Shown: positions 32,276 to 40,531 of the stretch, one piece after another | Numbering within the stretch: the stretch's first letter is position 1 | How the letters are laid out: each line of letters opens with the position of its first letter | NCBI GenBank assembly: GCA_964593555.1 | Contig: CAZQIC010000023.1 | Span: 1-45,773, forward strand | Direction: 5' to 3' | Length of the DNA stretch: 45,773 nucleotides | Origin: CAZQIC01 sp964593555 | GTDB lineage: Bacteria > Bacteroidota > Bacteroidia > JAFLBG01 | Translations under genes and position numbers: made by a program | The notes under the pieces: model-generated | Seen by the model: only the letters and a program-made list of their open reading frames with translations | What the model was told of the DNA's origin: nothing | Databases searched by the model: none

Positions 32276-32470
32276 TGGCTATAACTAGTGTATATAGGCA
32301 ACTCTCAATTTTTATTGCGCCAATACATCCATTTTGGGCGGCTTGGCGCAAGTGCATTTGTAAATGTTTGTAAGTATTTACAAATGATTAGCATTGTTGC
32401 TAATTAAAAATAGGACAAACACAACTGTAAAGCAAGCACAAAATGAGAGTAATATCAATGTTTGTTCTAA
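32276..32470 (-). repeat. Candidate attC-like site C (weaker)
   Basis: In the + sense AAC at 32283-32285 and GTT at 32464-32466 are about 184 bases apart, close to site B. Between them ACTCTCA (32301-32307) pairs with TGAGAGT (32444-32450), and TTGCGCCAA (32315-32323) pairs with TTGGCGCAA (32343-32351). The sequence differs from sites A and B, so this is a less certain call. Confidence 0.45.
32355..32386. repeat. Perfect hairpin inside candidate site C
   Basis: CATTTGTAAAT at 32355-32365 and ATTTACAAATG at 32376-32386 are perfectly complementary around a 10-base loop. The gene-free stretch 32286-32640 holds several such hairpins. Confidence 0.55.
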
Positions 32471-32494
32471 AAGATACAATCGCATTAGAACAAA
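32461..32494. repeat. Inverted repeat, possible junctions of an empty cassette
   Basis: TTTGTTCTAA at 32461-32470 is complementary to TTAGAACAAA at 32485-32494 with only 14 bases between. The pair has the complementarity seen at the ends of the two good cassettes. It could be an empty cassette remnant between sites C and D, or just a hairpin. Confidence 0.4.
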
Positions 32495-32640
32495 TACATT
32501 GGTACATGCCGATAGCTTAATGTTTATCTTTATTTAAAAGATATTACAGAAAGCTAATCGGTATAAATCTTACATCGGTACTCATTTTAAATTGCATAGT
32601 GTTTTATTTTTGGAGTTATCTGTTAGCAGAAACAGACAGC
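32485..32640. other. Gene-free stretch after cdd, possible degenerate site D
   Basis: Between cdd and the inverted repeat lies a partial palindrome, CCGATAGCTT near 32509-32518 with AAGCTAATCGG near 32553-32563, and GTTATC/GTTAGC cores near 32620-32630. I see no gene. It may be the outermost recombination site of the cassette array, but its limits cannot be set. Confidence 0.3.
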
Positions 32641-33021
32641 TTAGAGCATCCAGTGTTCCGGAAGTAAGTCCTTGAGTTTTGCGATCCTGTCGTTGTTCAA
32701 TACAACAGAACATTCAGCATTTGATTTATTTACCTGGAAGATCAATTCTCTACATCTGCCGCAGGGAGGGATAATTCCTTTCTCGCTTACAGCTACTATC
32801 ATTTCAATTTCGGTCTCCCGTTTTTTAAGCATTTCAGCAATAGCGGCATGCTCTGCGCAAAAACCAATTCCGCAGCCAACATCAATACATATGCCCGTAT
32901 AAATATTCCCTTTTTTAGTTAAGAGTGCGGCAGCAGCCGAGCCTGCAGTAAAATCGTGTTTGGATAAAGTAAATTCCCCTAAATTTTTTCTTGCATTCTC
33001 AGCTAATTCATTTGGCGTCAT
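32641..33021 (-). CDS. cdd: Cytidine deaminase-like zinc hydrolase
   Basis: The 126-residue protein from the start at 33021 (MTPNELAENARKNLGEF) has the zinc site CAEHAAIAEMLKK, with the catalytic Glu in CAE, and PCGRCRELIF with the two further Cys ligands, plus GICIDVGCGIGF. CAEH differs from the CAERTA of classical Cdd and is nearer to the blasticidin-deaminase-like branch, so the substrate may be cytidine, deoxycytidine or a related base. An upstream start at 33081 would overlap accA. It lies 10 bases downstream of accA, probably in one transcript. Confidence 0.82.
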   Translation of the reverse strand: MTPNELAENARKNLGEFTLSKHDFTAGSAAAALLTKKGNIYTGICIDVGCGIGFCAEHAAIAEMLKKRETEIEMIVAVSEKGIIPPCGRCRELIFQVNKSNAECSVVLNNDRIAKLKDLLPEHWML

Positions 33022-33031
33022 AGATAGGGAA

Positions 33032-34009
33032 TTATTCTTCCGCAGATACTTCTTCGTTCTCAACCACAACTCCCATAGCACAGAATTTTTCGATGCGCTG
33101 GTTTATTCTTTCCTCCGGAGATAATTTAGAAAGTGTCTTAAGCTGTTTTATTATTTCCGCTCTTACATTCGCAAAAGATTGTTCCGGATTGGTATGCGCG
33201 CCGCCAAGTGGTTCTTCTATAATACCATCAATTAATCTTTGAGACAACATATCATTCGCTGTAAGCTTAAGGCTTTCAGCAGCTTTTTCTTTGAAGTCCC
33301 AGCTTCTCCATAAAATGGATGAGCAAGATTCCGGAGAAATAACAGAATACCAGGTGTTCTCTAACATCAATACCCTGTCGCCAATGCCAATACCTAATGC
33401 ACCACCTGAAGCGCCTTCGCCAATAATAATACAAATAACAGGTACTTTAAGCTGCGACATTTCTAATAAGTTACGTGCTATCGCTTCGCCTTGTCCTCTT
33501 TCTTCCGCCTCAAGTCCGGGATAAGCGCCTGGAGTATCAATAAATGTTATAATTGGTTTGTTGAATTTTTCAGCGAGTTTCATTAGTCTCAATGCCTTGC
33601 GATATCCTTCCGGATTAGGCATTCCGAAGTTCCGGAACTGTCTTGTTTTGGTATTGGTACCTTTTTGCTGACCAATTAACATTACGGACATGCCGTCTAT
33701 ATTTCCAAGTCCGCCAACCATTGCTTTATCATCTTTTACTGTACGGTCGCCATGCAGTTCCATGAAGTTTCCACCGGTTAGGGATTCAATATAAGCTAAT
33801 GTATAAGGTCTGTCGGGATGGCGAGATACCTGCACCCGCTGCCATGCAGTTAAGTTGCTATATATTTCGGTACGGGCAGCTTTTATTTTATTTTCAATTT
33901 CTTCAATCGTTTTCGAAACATCTACCTTGCTTTTTTCTCCCGCCTGTTTTACCTTTTCCAACTGCTCAATCAGTTCCTCAACAGGTTTTTCAAATTCTAA
34001 AAAGTTCAT
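33032..34009 (-). CDS. accA: Acetyl-CoA carboxylase carboxyltransferase subunit alpha
   Basis: With AccD it transfers carboxyl from biotin to acetyl-CoA, the first step of fatty acid synthesis. The 325-residue protein starts MNFLEFEKPVEELIEQLEKV with the helical N-terminal domain. It has HPDRPYTLAYIESLTGGNFM, GQQKGTNTKTRQFRNFGMPN, the carboxybiotin-binding GEGASGGALGIGIGDRVLML (about residues 200-219) and WYSVISPESCSSILWR. All these are standard. It is divergent from ispE and precedes cdd. Confidence 0.97.
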   Translation of the reverse strand: MNFLEFEKPVEELIEQLEKVKQAGEKSKVDVSKTIEEIENKIKAARTEIYSNLTAWQRVQVSRHPDRPYTLAYIESLTGGNFMELHGDRTVKDDKAMVGGLGNIDGMSVMLIGQQKGTNTKTRQFRNFGMPNPEGYRKALRLMKLAEKFNKPIITFIDTPGAYPGLEAEERGQGEAIARNLLEMSQLKVPVICIIIGEGASGGALGIGIGDRVLMLENTWYSVISPESCSSILWRSWDFKEKAAESLKLTANDMLSQRLIDGIIEEPLGGAHTNPEQSFANVRAEIIKQLKTLSKLSPEERINQRIEKFCAMGVVVENEEVSAEE

Positions 34010-34119
34010 AGGATAAATTTTATGTTATGACTAAATTAAGAAAATAATACATAAATGGTTCGGATAGATATCCACCATGAAATGATAAACAAAAATCAAA
34101 GAAATCAAATCAATTTCGA

Positions 34120-34127
34120 TATTTTTG
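34120..34127 (+). promoter_or_regulatory. Candidate -7 element directly before ispE
   Basis: TATTTTTG matches TAnnTTTG and ends 4 bases before the ATG, so transcription would start at or next to the start codon (leaderless or nearly so). No -33 TTG at good spacing is visible, so this is a weak call. Confidence 0.35.
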
Positions 34128-34131
34128 AAGA

Positions 34132-34959
34132 ATGATCAGTTTCCCGAGCGCAAAAATTAACATCGGATTGAACGTTATTGAAAAACGCAGCGATGGTTTT
34201 CACAACATCGAAAGCGTTTTTTATCCTGTGAAATTATGTGATGTATTGGAGGTAATTACGAATGAAAAATCTGTAAAAGGATCTGCTAAGTTGTTTGCAA
34301 GCGGAATTACTATTGATGGTAATAACGATGATAATCTATGTATTAAAGCATTTAATTTATTAGCAAAGGATTTTAATTTACCCGCTGCAGATATTTATTT
34401 GCACAAAATAATCCCAACAGGTGCAGGTTTAGGAGGAGGATCGGCAGATGCTGCTTTTTTAATCCGCTTGCTGAATGATAAGTATAAATTAGGACTTGAC
34501 GATGAGGCACTTTGTTCTTATGCAAGTAAAGTTGGAAGCGATTGTACTTTTTTTATTAAAAATAAATCCATGTATGTTGAAGGAAGAGGGGAGAAGTTGA
34601 GCGAGATAGATTTATCACTTTCGGGATATAAAATATGGATCATCAAACCTGACTTTCATATGAGTACTCCGGAAGCTTATGCATTGATAAAGGCGAGCGT
34701 GCCTGAAAGAAAAATAATTGATATCATTAAAAACGACCCGGTTGAAAAATGGAAAAATAATTTGGTCAATGCTTTTGAAAAGGCGGTAAGCTCAAAACAT
34801 CCGGTAATAAATCAGGTAAAAGATTTTTTCTATTCTTCTGGTGCTGTTTATTCCTCAATGACTGGCAGCGGCTCGGCAGTGTATGGGTTGTTTAAAGAGT
34901 TTCCTGAGAATAAACCTCCTTTCAACAATGTTTTTTCCTGGAGAGGGGAGTTGGGGTAA
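34132..34959 (+). CDS. ispE: 4-diphosphocytidyl-2-C-methyl-D-erythritol kinase
   Basis: This is the GHMP kinase step of the non-mevalonate isoprenoid pathway. The 275-residue protein has SFPSAKINIGLNVIEKRSDG with the substrate-binding Lys at the N-terminus, the ATP loop IPTGAGLGGGSADAAFLI (about residues 94-111), VGSDCTFFI, and the C-terminal GHMP motif MTGSGSAVYGLF. It shows that this organism makes isoprenoids by the MEP route. It is a single gene, divergent from accA and convergent with the epimerase gene. Confidence 0.95.
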   Translation: MISFPSAKINIGLNVIEKRSDGFHNIESVFYPVKLCDVLEVITNEKSVKGSAKLFASGITIDGNNDDNLCIKAFNLLAKDFNLPAADIYLHKIIPTGAGLGGGSADAAFLIRLLNDKYKLGLDDEALCSYASKVGSDCTFFIKNKSMYVEGRGEKLSEIDLSLSGYKIWIIKPDFHMSTPEAYALIKASVPERKIIDIIKNDPVEKWKNNLVNAFEKAVSSKHPVINQVKDFFYSSGAVYSSMTGSGSAVYGLFKEFPENKPPFNNVFSWRGELG

Positions 34960-35059
34960 ATTGGTGTTCCTAATTCTTTCCGAATATTTTGTTCCATTCG
35001 AAAATCATTTATCTATTTTTTTTCTTCTTGTTACTTTTTTGCTTGATCAAAAAAGCGGC

Positions 35060-35078
35060 AAAAGTCCAGTGGACTTTT
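35060..35078 (+). terminator. Terminator-like hairpin after ispE
   Basis: AAAAGTCC and GGACTTTT with an AGT loop form a stem flanked by A and T runs, 100 bases after the ispE stop, between convergent genes. A second small palindrome, TCCCGAT and ATCGGGA, follows at 35108-35125. No credible protein is encoded in 34960-35221. Confidence 0.5.
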
Positions 35079-35221
35079 GAGCGGGATATTTGGCAGCTAA
35101 AAGTCAATCCCGATGGCTATCGGGACGATCCGTATACGCACCAGCAGACCCGAGCACGGCGGATTTTCGAGCCATCACACCCTAACAAATGACTTATGGG
35201 AATCAATAAAAATGAACTAAG

Positions 35222-36331
35222 CTATAAATTGAAATCAGTAATATTCAATTGAAATCCATTTATAGTTGCATCCAACAATTTTTCGGGATCAATAATACCG
35301 GCTTTACCAAAAGTTAGAGATGGCTCTGCAATATCATGTTCTAAGAGTAAAGTCCCATAACCGCCTTCCAGGCCAATGCAATCTGATTTTAAGACGCTTG
35401 CCATTAATAATCCTGCTCTTGTTAATATACTTGTTTCACCAACCTGTGCTCCGATAATTACCGGTATTTTTTCTTTTGCACAAAACTCAGCGATCTGCAA
35501 TGAGTTCAATAGCCCTCCCATTTTTGATACACGCAGGTTAATGATAAAATGCTTTTTGTGTCTGGCAATTTTTTTAAGATCATCAACATGATTAAAGCTT
35601 TCGTCAAGAATGATTGGAGTATTTATCTTTTCAGCAAGGGAAATGAGTTCGTCAAGATTTTTGTTTTTCAGTGGCTCTTCCAGGCCGATGATCTCACAAT
35701 GTATTCCTTTCATATAATCAACAACAGCTGCAATGTTTTCCCATGTATTGTTTGCGTCTAACCTGATTGTACAATTATTATTTATTTTTTTTAAAATAGA
35801 AAGTTTTTCATGATCTGTTTCCTTTGCACCGCTGATCTTTATTTTAAAATCGTTAAAGCCCATTTGCAAATGACGCTTTGCTACTTCAGTAAAATATTCA
35901 ACCGAGCCATCGCCAATAACGGCGGTGTATTTATATTCTCCCGTCAACTCGGGTAAATTCAATAATTTTTCTGCAGAGCAGTAGTTACGTTTCGCGATCA
36001 GGTCAATTAATGCAAGTTCTATGGCACACCAGGCGGCATGATTATTTCTGATCAATGTTGATTTTTCATTTAAGAATAATTTTAGCGACTCTATATCACT
36101 AACTTCTTTAATGACGTTGTTTTTTATTTGTTCAAAGAAATGAGTAGCAGTGGCAATTGATTCTCCGGTCACATACTCTCTCGGACAGCCTTCTCCATAG
36201 CCATAATTGGTGCCATCGTTGGCTTTTACAATAATGCTCTGCGTCACTTTTCTTTCGGCAGAGTTATGTTTAAAACTCAACCTGAAAGGAATTTTTAAAT
36301 TGATGAGTTCTAAACTTTTAATCATGTTCAC
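35222..36331 (-). CDS. Enolase-superfamily enzyme, dipeptide epimerase-like
   Basis: The 369-residue protein belongs to the muconate-lactonizing/dipeptide epimerase branch of the enolase superfamily. Catalytic residues visible are FKIKIS (KxK, Lys163 and Lys165), RLDANNTW (Asp192), IGLEEPL (Glu218/219), ILDESF (Asp243) and RVSKMGG (Lys270), so both general bases and the three metal ligands are present. These residues suit 1,1-proton transfer, that is, epimerisation of an alpha carbon, most often L-Ala-D/L-Glu or other dipeptides. The start overlaps the FAH-GH3 gene by 14 bases (MNM; an alternative start two codons later overlaps less). It is the last gene of the P450 operon. Confidence 0.85.
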   Translation of the reverse strand: MNMIKSLELINLKIPFRLSFKHNSAERKVTQSIIVKANDGTNYGYGEGCPREYVTGESIATATHFFEQIKNNVIKEVSDIESLKLFLNEKSTLIRNNHAAWCAIELALIDLIAKRNYCSAEKLLNLPELTGEYKYTAVIGDGSVEYFTEVAKRHLQMGFNDFKIKISGAKETDHEKLSILKKINNNCTIRLDANNTWENIAAVVDYMKGIHCEIIGLEEPLKNKNLDELISLAEKINTPIILDESFNHVDDLKKIARHKKHFIINLRVSKMGGLLNSLQIAEFCAKEKIPVIIGAQVGETSILTRAGLLMASVLKSDCIGLEGGYGTLLLEHDIAEPSLTFGKAGIIDPEKLLDATINGFQLNITDFNL

Positions 36332-38882
36332 TTACAAATTGTTCAAGATCATCTGTTGCGTTCCTTTTATAAAGCAGTAACGTGGTTTTATATTGCCCTT
36401 CACTTTTCTTATTAAGCAAGATCTTCTTTTTGATCACTTCAAATGTTCCTTTTTTAAGAATTTTTATCTGAATACACTTTAACCTGTTGCTTGCCCGCTT
36501 TTCTTTGTATTCTGTGTTTTGTTTACAAAGTAAAGCATCCAGTTTTTCGGCAATTAAATTTTTGTTAATGATTTCATCCGTTGCCAATTCAAGATAACAT
36601 TCATAAGTACATGCTTCTTCATTCGCCAGTACCTGTACAAATGCAAAGTTTAAACTCAGTTCACCTAATGCATTCAATAACTGACTTTCATATAATTTTT
36701 CACCGGTAATATTACATACGCCTTTTCCCTTCTGGATAAATTTAACGAGCGGACATTTGTTAACGAATCCATCAACTCTTATGATATCGTTCATATCATA
36801 ACGATACAATCCTGCCGGTGTTGTGACAAAAACATAATACTCTTTGTTTAATTCCAATTCATGCAATAAAATAAAATCCTGCTGTTCGTTTTCCCATTTG
36901 CCGCGTTCCACGAATTCAAAAAAGTTGTCTTCGAATGTGGTTAAACCACTTTGCCTCTCTATATTATACGTAACAGTTCCCCTTAATTCACTCGAAAGAT
37001 AACCGGGATCAATAACAGTTATATTTTCGGGCATTAAAGCAAGTACTGAGCTCAAGGGAATACCGCAGCTTCCGCCTGTCCAGCTGTTCAATAGTTTTAT
37101 GTGAGGCCAGATATTTTTAAATGTGAGCTTTGACTCGCTTGCAAATATTTTTTCGATTTCGGCAATTCGTTTTTTCGAAGGCTTTAATTTTTTTAATACA
37201 GGAGTTACTTTGTCTTTTAAGTTTTCTGGCACTCCCGATACTGTTTCGGATCTAAGATCATTTAAAAGCTCTGTCCTTTTTTCATTTAAGATCTCTATAA
37301 GTTTCAGGAATGTAGTTGGGTTAGCGGTTCCAAAATATGTAATGTCTCTGTGCTGCAGGCTCAATAATAGTATGCAATAATATTTTACTTCGTAATCTGT
37401 GATCTCAAATACACTATGCGGCACCACATATTTACTCCTTACAAAGAAGGGTATGTTTTTATAAAAGTGACCGGAGGCTGAGCCGATGGGAATATTATTT
37501 TCACTTATATCGTCAATCGCAGGGCTCACGATCCCCGTTATTTTTCCGAAAAAGCCTAGTGGCTGTTCTTGATATTGTATATAGGTGGATATTTGCTGGC
37601 TTGTTTTTAATCCTTTTAAGGTTTCCTTTGTAACCGGTAATAATTTAGGTTCGGATGATGTACCGCTTGTTCTGTTAAACATTAAAATATTATCGCGTAT
37701 CAATGCATTATTTTTATTTTTTGCCTGCTCATTGATATATGGGCGCAGCATTTCAAAATCGTGAATGGGTACATGTTTTTTGAAATCTGCATACGAATTT
37801 ATTTTATCAAACTGGTATTTTTTCCCGAATCCACTTTCCTTATTCCCATTCACAATTTTCATTAACACATTGTGCTGTACTTTGTCACAGTCTTTTGTTC
37901 CATTTATAAATTTCTTATAAATGGTAATTTTTGCCAGTGAAATTTTAAGTTTCAGCAATAAATTTAAGAATAGGTTTAAAATATCTGTTTCGGGCAGATC
38001 TGTTTTATCGTATTTATTTATCAATGGCGCTTTCATTTGATCGTAAAAACCTCCAGGGTAATTTTTGTTGATCAATCCTAATTCATTTACTTTTTTTCCT
38101 TCCGGCATAAAAAATGATCCAAATAAGAGATCCCACACAATAACATTGTTCCCGTAATTTTTATTTGATTCCTCCGGCTTTCTTGAATGGTGCCAGCGAT
38201 GTAATTCGGTACTGCTCACAATGTAATTTAGCCAGCCGTATCTCAGATCGATATTACTATGCTGGAAGAAACCATTGACGCCGTATAATACAAGATGTAA
38301 TCCTATAACTTCTTTTGAAACGCCAAGCATCATAAATGGTAATACATCCATCATAAACTGCATTGCTTTCTCAATGGGATGAAAGCGAGTGGTATTCATC
38401 CAGTATAATTTATCGACTGAATGGTGAACAGCATGCAGTCTCCATAAAAAAGGAATAGTATGATTTAACCGGTGCAGCCAATACCTTAAGAGATCTGAAA
38501 TTAAGACAACCATGATCTCCTGTATGCCTATTGGCAGATCATGCGGCCATATGTGGAGTATAACAAGGTCATGTTTATTTATATAACCAATAATGAACAG
38601 GGTAGTAAACCAGACTAAAATATTGGGAAAAATAGTTTGAATAAAAAAGAAATACAATCCATCTGTTTTTAAATCTTTTAATTTAGGTTTCCAGCTGATG
38701 TCGAATGGAATATGTTTTTCTGAAATGATAATTACTGCAATTGTAAAAAGAAAGGGGATGGTAGTTGATAGAAAAAGTTTGTCATCCGAGTTTCTCAATG
38801 CAAAAAACAGAAGGACAGCAATGATCATTGTCATGGGATAAATTCCCCATTGTGCTATGCGATATGACAATTTAGTGTTCAT
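36318..38882 (-). CDS. Fusion of fatty acid hydroxylase-like domain and GH3 acyl-amide synthetase
   Basis: The 854-residue protein has two parts. Residues 1-270 are a membrane fatty acid hydroxylase/sterol desaturase domain with four hydrophobic segments and di-iron His motifs WLHRLNH (about 135-141), LHAVHH (149-154), FQHSN (206-210) and LHRWHH (227-232). Residues about 300-854 are a GH3-type (plant JAR1-like) adenylating domain with the ATP loop FNRTSGTSSEPKLLPVT (402-418), GTVTYNIERQSGL, VFVTTPAGLYRYDMNDIIRV (about 690) and ITGEKLYE. GH3 enzymes adenylate a carboxylic acid and join it to an amino acid. The start abuts the stop of the methyltransferase gene with no gap. Both domains look intact. 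Confidence 0.88.
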   Translation of the reverse strand: MNTKLSYRIAQWGIYPMTMIIAVLLFFALRNSDDKLFLSTTIPFLFTIAVIIISEKHIPFDISWKPKLKDLKTDGLYFFFIQTIFPNILVWFTTLFIIGYINKHDLVILHIWPHDLPIGIQEIMVVLISDLLRYWLHRLNHTIPFLWRLHAVHHSVDKLYWMNTTRFHPIEKAMQFMMDVLPFMMLGVSKEVIGLHLVLYGVNGFFQHSNIDLRYGWLNYIVSSTELHRWHHSRKPEESNKNYGNNVIVWDLLFGSFFMPEGKKVNELGLINKNYPGGFYDQMKAPLINKYDKTDLPETDILNLFLNLLLKLKISLAKITIYKKFINGTKDCDKVQHNVLMKIVNGNKESGFGKKYQFDKINSYADFKKHVPIHDFEMLRPYINEQAKNKNNALIRDNILMFNRTSGTSSEPKLLPVTKETLKGLKTSQQISTYIQYQEQPLGFFGKITGIVSPAIDDISENNIPIGSASGHFYKNIPFFVRSKYVVPHSVFEITDYEVKYYCILLLSLQHRDITYFGTANPTTFLKLIEILNEKRTELLNDLRSETVSGVPENLKDKVTPVLKKLKPSKKRIAEIEKIFASESKLTFKNIWPHIKLLNSWTGGSCGIPLSSVLALMPENITVIDPGYLSSELRGTVTYNIERQSGLTTFEDNFFEFVERGKWENEQQDFILLHELELNKEYYVFVTTPAGLYRYDMNDIIRVDGFVNKCPLVKFIQKGKGVCNITGEKLYESQLLNALGELSLNFAFVQVLANEEACTYECYLELATDEIINKNLIAEKLDALLCKQNTEYKEKRASNRLKCIQIKILKKGTFEVIKKKILLNKKSEGQYKTTLLLYKRNATDDLEQFVSEHD

Positions 38883-39764
38883 CTATAATTTTTCGCAAAT
38901 AGCAACATTTTCTCCCATTGCGATGGGAAGTCCACGATTTACCTCTGACAAAAAGTTTGATCTTAAAGAATTATAGTCATAAGTGTTATTGAGCTTCCAG
39001 TTGTTCTTTTTAAGGAAGTCTGAAATGTTTTCCGGTTTTATTCCCCATGTGAATGGTTCACTGTTCTTTTGCAAGTACATATTTACAAAGCCCGATGCAT
39101 TTTTGAAGACATAGGCCCCGGGCTGCGATTCTTCCATATAAGTGAAAATGAATTTGCATTCACCTTTAAAATTTTTAGTAATAGACGTAAATAGTTTTTC
39201 TACGTCTTTTTCCAATAAATACATAAGGACACCTTCGCAAACAAAAACTGTTTTTGAATTTTTGTTTATTTCCGCGTTTGCGATTAACGTTTCAATATTT
39301 TTCAGATCGCAGGAGTAATATTGAATGTTTGACCTTTGCCAGGCCAGTTCTTTAAATATAGCGACTTTATTGTCAGCCGTAGCCGGATGGTCAACTTCTA
39401 TAAATATTATTTTTGGATAACGCTCTGCAAGCCTTGAACAAAGCGTGTCGTAGCCAGCTCCTAATACAATTACTTGTTCAATGCCGCTTTCAATAAACAT
39501 CGTTACCTGTTTTTCAATGCATTTTTTTCGAAGTAAAAAGTGTAAGAAGAATCCCTTGATAGAAAAGTGTTGAGCGATCCCGCTAATGAAGACTCTCCAT
39601 CTAATAAGTACGGGCCAATTGAAGTGGTGAAAATGCTCGATGAGTTTGGTATTGTATTTTTTTACGTCTTCAGGAATATCATTTGCTAATTTTTTTTGAT
39701 GAATAGAATGATATATTCCCTTCGTAACAAACATCGCTGTAGCACTGGGTTTATTCTTGTTCAT
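38883..39764 (-). CDS. Class I methyltransferase, LCM/PPM1 type
   Basis: The 293-residue protein matches the leucine carboxyl methyltransferase-like family that in bacteria includes many secondary-metabolite O- and carboxyl-methyltransferases. Visible are SATAMFVTKGIYHSI at the N-terminus, the SAM loop VIVLGAGYDTLCSRL (about residues 98-112), FIEVDHPATADNK with the acidic ribose-binding residue (about 122), TVFVCEGVLMYL and KFIFTYMEE. The bacterial type acts on small-molecule carboxyl or hydroxyl groups. It is 8 bases downstream of the acyltransferase gene and its stop codon touches the next ATG. Confidence 0.87.
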   Translation of the reverse strand: MNKNKPSATAMFVTKGIYHSIHQKKLANDIPEDVKKYNTKLIEHFHHFNWPVLIRWRVFISGIAQHFSIKGFFLHFLLRKKCIEKQVTMFIESGIEQVIVLGAGYDTLCSRLAERYPKIIFIEVDHPATADNKVAIFKELAWQRSNIQYYSCDLKNIETLIANAEINKNSKTVFVCEGVLMYLLEKDVEKLFTSITKNFKGECKFIFTYMEESQPGAYVFKNASGFVNMYLQKNSEPFTWGIKPENISDFLKKNNWKLNNTYDYNSLRSNFLSEVNRGLPIAMGENVAICEKL

Positions 39765-39772
39765 TTTTTTTA

Positions 39773-40528
39773 TTAAGCGTTAAGGCCTTCGCCGCTTTCC
39801 ATCAGGTTTATAAATGTCTGACCAAATCTTACGACGGGTGCTCCGTCATTCATATCATGATCGAAGCTTATAGTTAAGCACCATTTTATTTTTTCTCCTT
39901 CGGTATAAGTTGATCCCGATCCTATGGCGCAAGGATACGGGCCAATAGGTACCGGCCAGAATTTTCTGTTCCGAATAGAAAAACCAAGGGTAGAGTAGGC
40001 CACGGTCCCTAATGCTGTTTTTCGTTTTAGAGGATCTTTTATAATTGATTTAAGAATGAATACGCGCATGAAACCGGGTAATCCTTTGAACAATGTACTT
40101 TTCTTTTTCCTGTTAAATTCAGAAATGTCTTTGTTTTTAACATTGACCAATTCTTTGCATATATCTGTGTATGATTTATTTTGCATTGCGCGAAATATAT
40201 AAGGTACCGGAACCTTTTCTCCGTCAGGAAGTTCTTTCTCAAACATCATGGCAATATCCACATCATCGAACAGAATTATTTTTTTGTTCTTTTTTATTCC
40301 CTGCATATTAGGATGCTGCTTTACTGATTGTGCAAAACTCCATAACAGGTAAGCTATTGTGGAGTTGGATTTATCTCCCTGTTTTCTTCTTTCGGAAATG
40401 ATATTGGTTGCTCTCGTAAAATCTACTTCAAAAGATGCGTGCGCTGGATTTCCTGACTTTCTTAAATTAAGAAAATCAACTATACCGTCTCTATAACTAT
40501 GCCAGGGTTTTTCCTTATATAAATCCAT
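39773..40528 (-). CDS. Stand-alone 2-oxoacid dehydrogenase-type acyltransferase
   Basis: The 251-residue protein is a catalytic domain of the E2/chloramphenicol acetyltransferase fold with FEVDFTRATNIISERRKQ, STIAYLLWSFAQSVKQHPNM and the active motif SFDHDMNDGAPVVRF, where His224 and the DG pair fit HxxxDG. It has no lipoyl domain or E1/E3-binding domain, so it is not part of an alpha-ketoacid dehydrogenase. It more likely moves an acyl group from CoA to a small acceptor. The P450 stop lies 3 bases upstream of its start, so it is tightly coupled in the operon. Confidence 0.8.
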   Translation of the reverse strand: MDLYKEKPWHSYRDGIVDFLNLRKSGNPAHASFEVDFTRATNIISERRKQGDKSNSTIAYLLWSFAQSVKQHPNMQGIKKNKKIILFDDVDIAMMFEKELPDGEKVPVPYIFRAMQNKSYTDICKELVNVKNKDISEFNRKKKSTLFKGLPGFMRVFILKSIIKDPLKRKTALGTVAYSTLGFSIRNRKFWPVPIGPYPCAIGSGSTYTEGEKIKWCLTISFDHDMNDGAPVVRFGQTFINLMESGEGLNA

Positions 40529-40531
40529 TTT

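Noticed and set aside
30668..32640. CRISPR array
   Set aside because: Only two long repeats, with genes between them and no spacer-repeat periodicity.
34989..35192. Possible 67-residue protein after ispE
   Set aside because: The open frame crosses a terminator-like hairpin and another palindrome, and its sequence is low complexity at the start; no coding signal.
36318..38882. Plant-type auxin-responsive protein from eukaryotic contamination
   Set aside because: GH3-like proteins are found in Bacteroidota, and the gene abuts bacterial neighbours with operon spacing and similar base composition.
39773..40528. Subunit E2 of a 2-oxoacid dehydrogenase complex
   Set aside because: It lacks lipoyl and peripheral-subunit-binding domains and no E1 or E3 gene is nearby.
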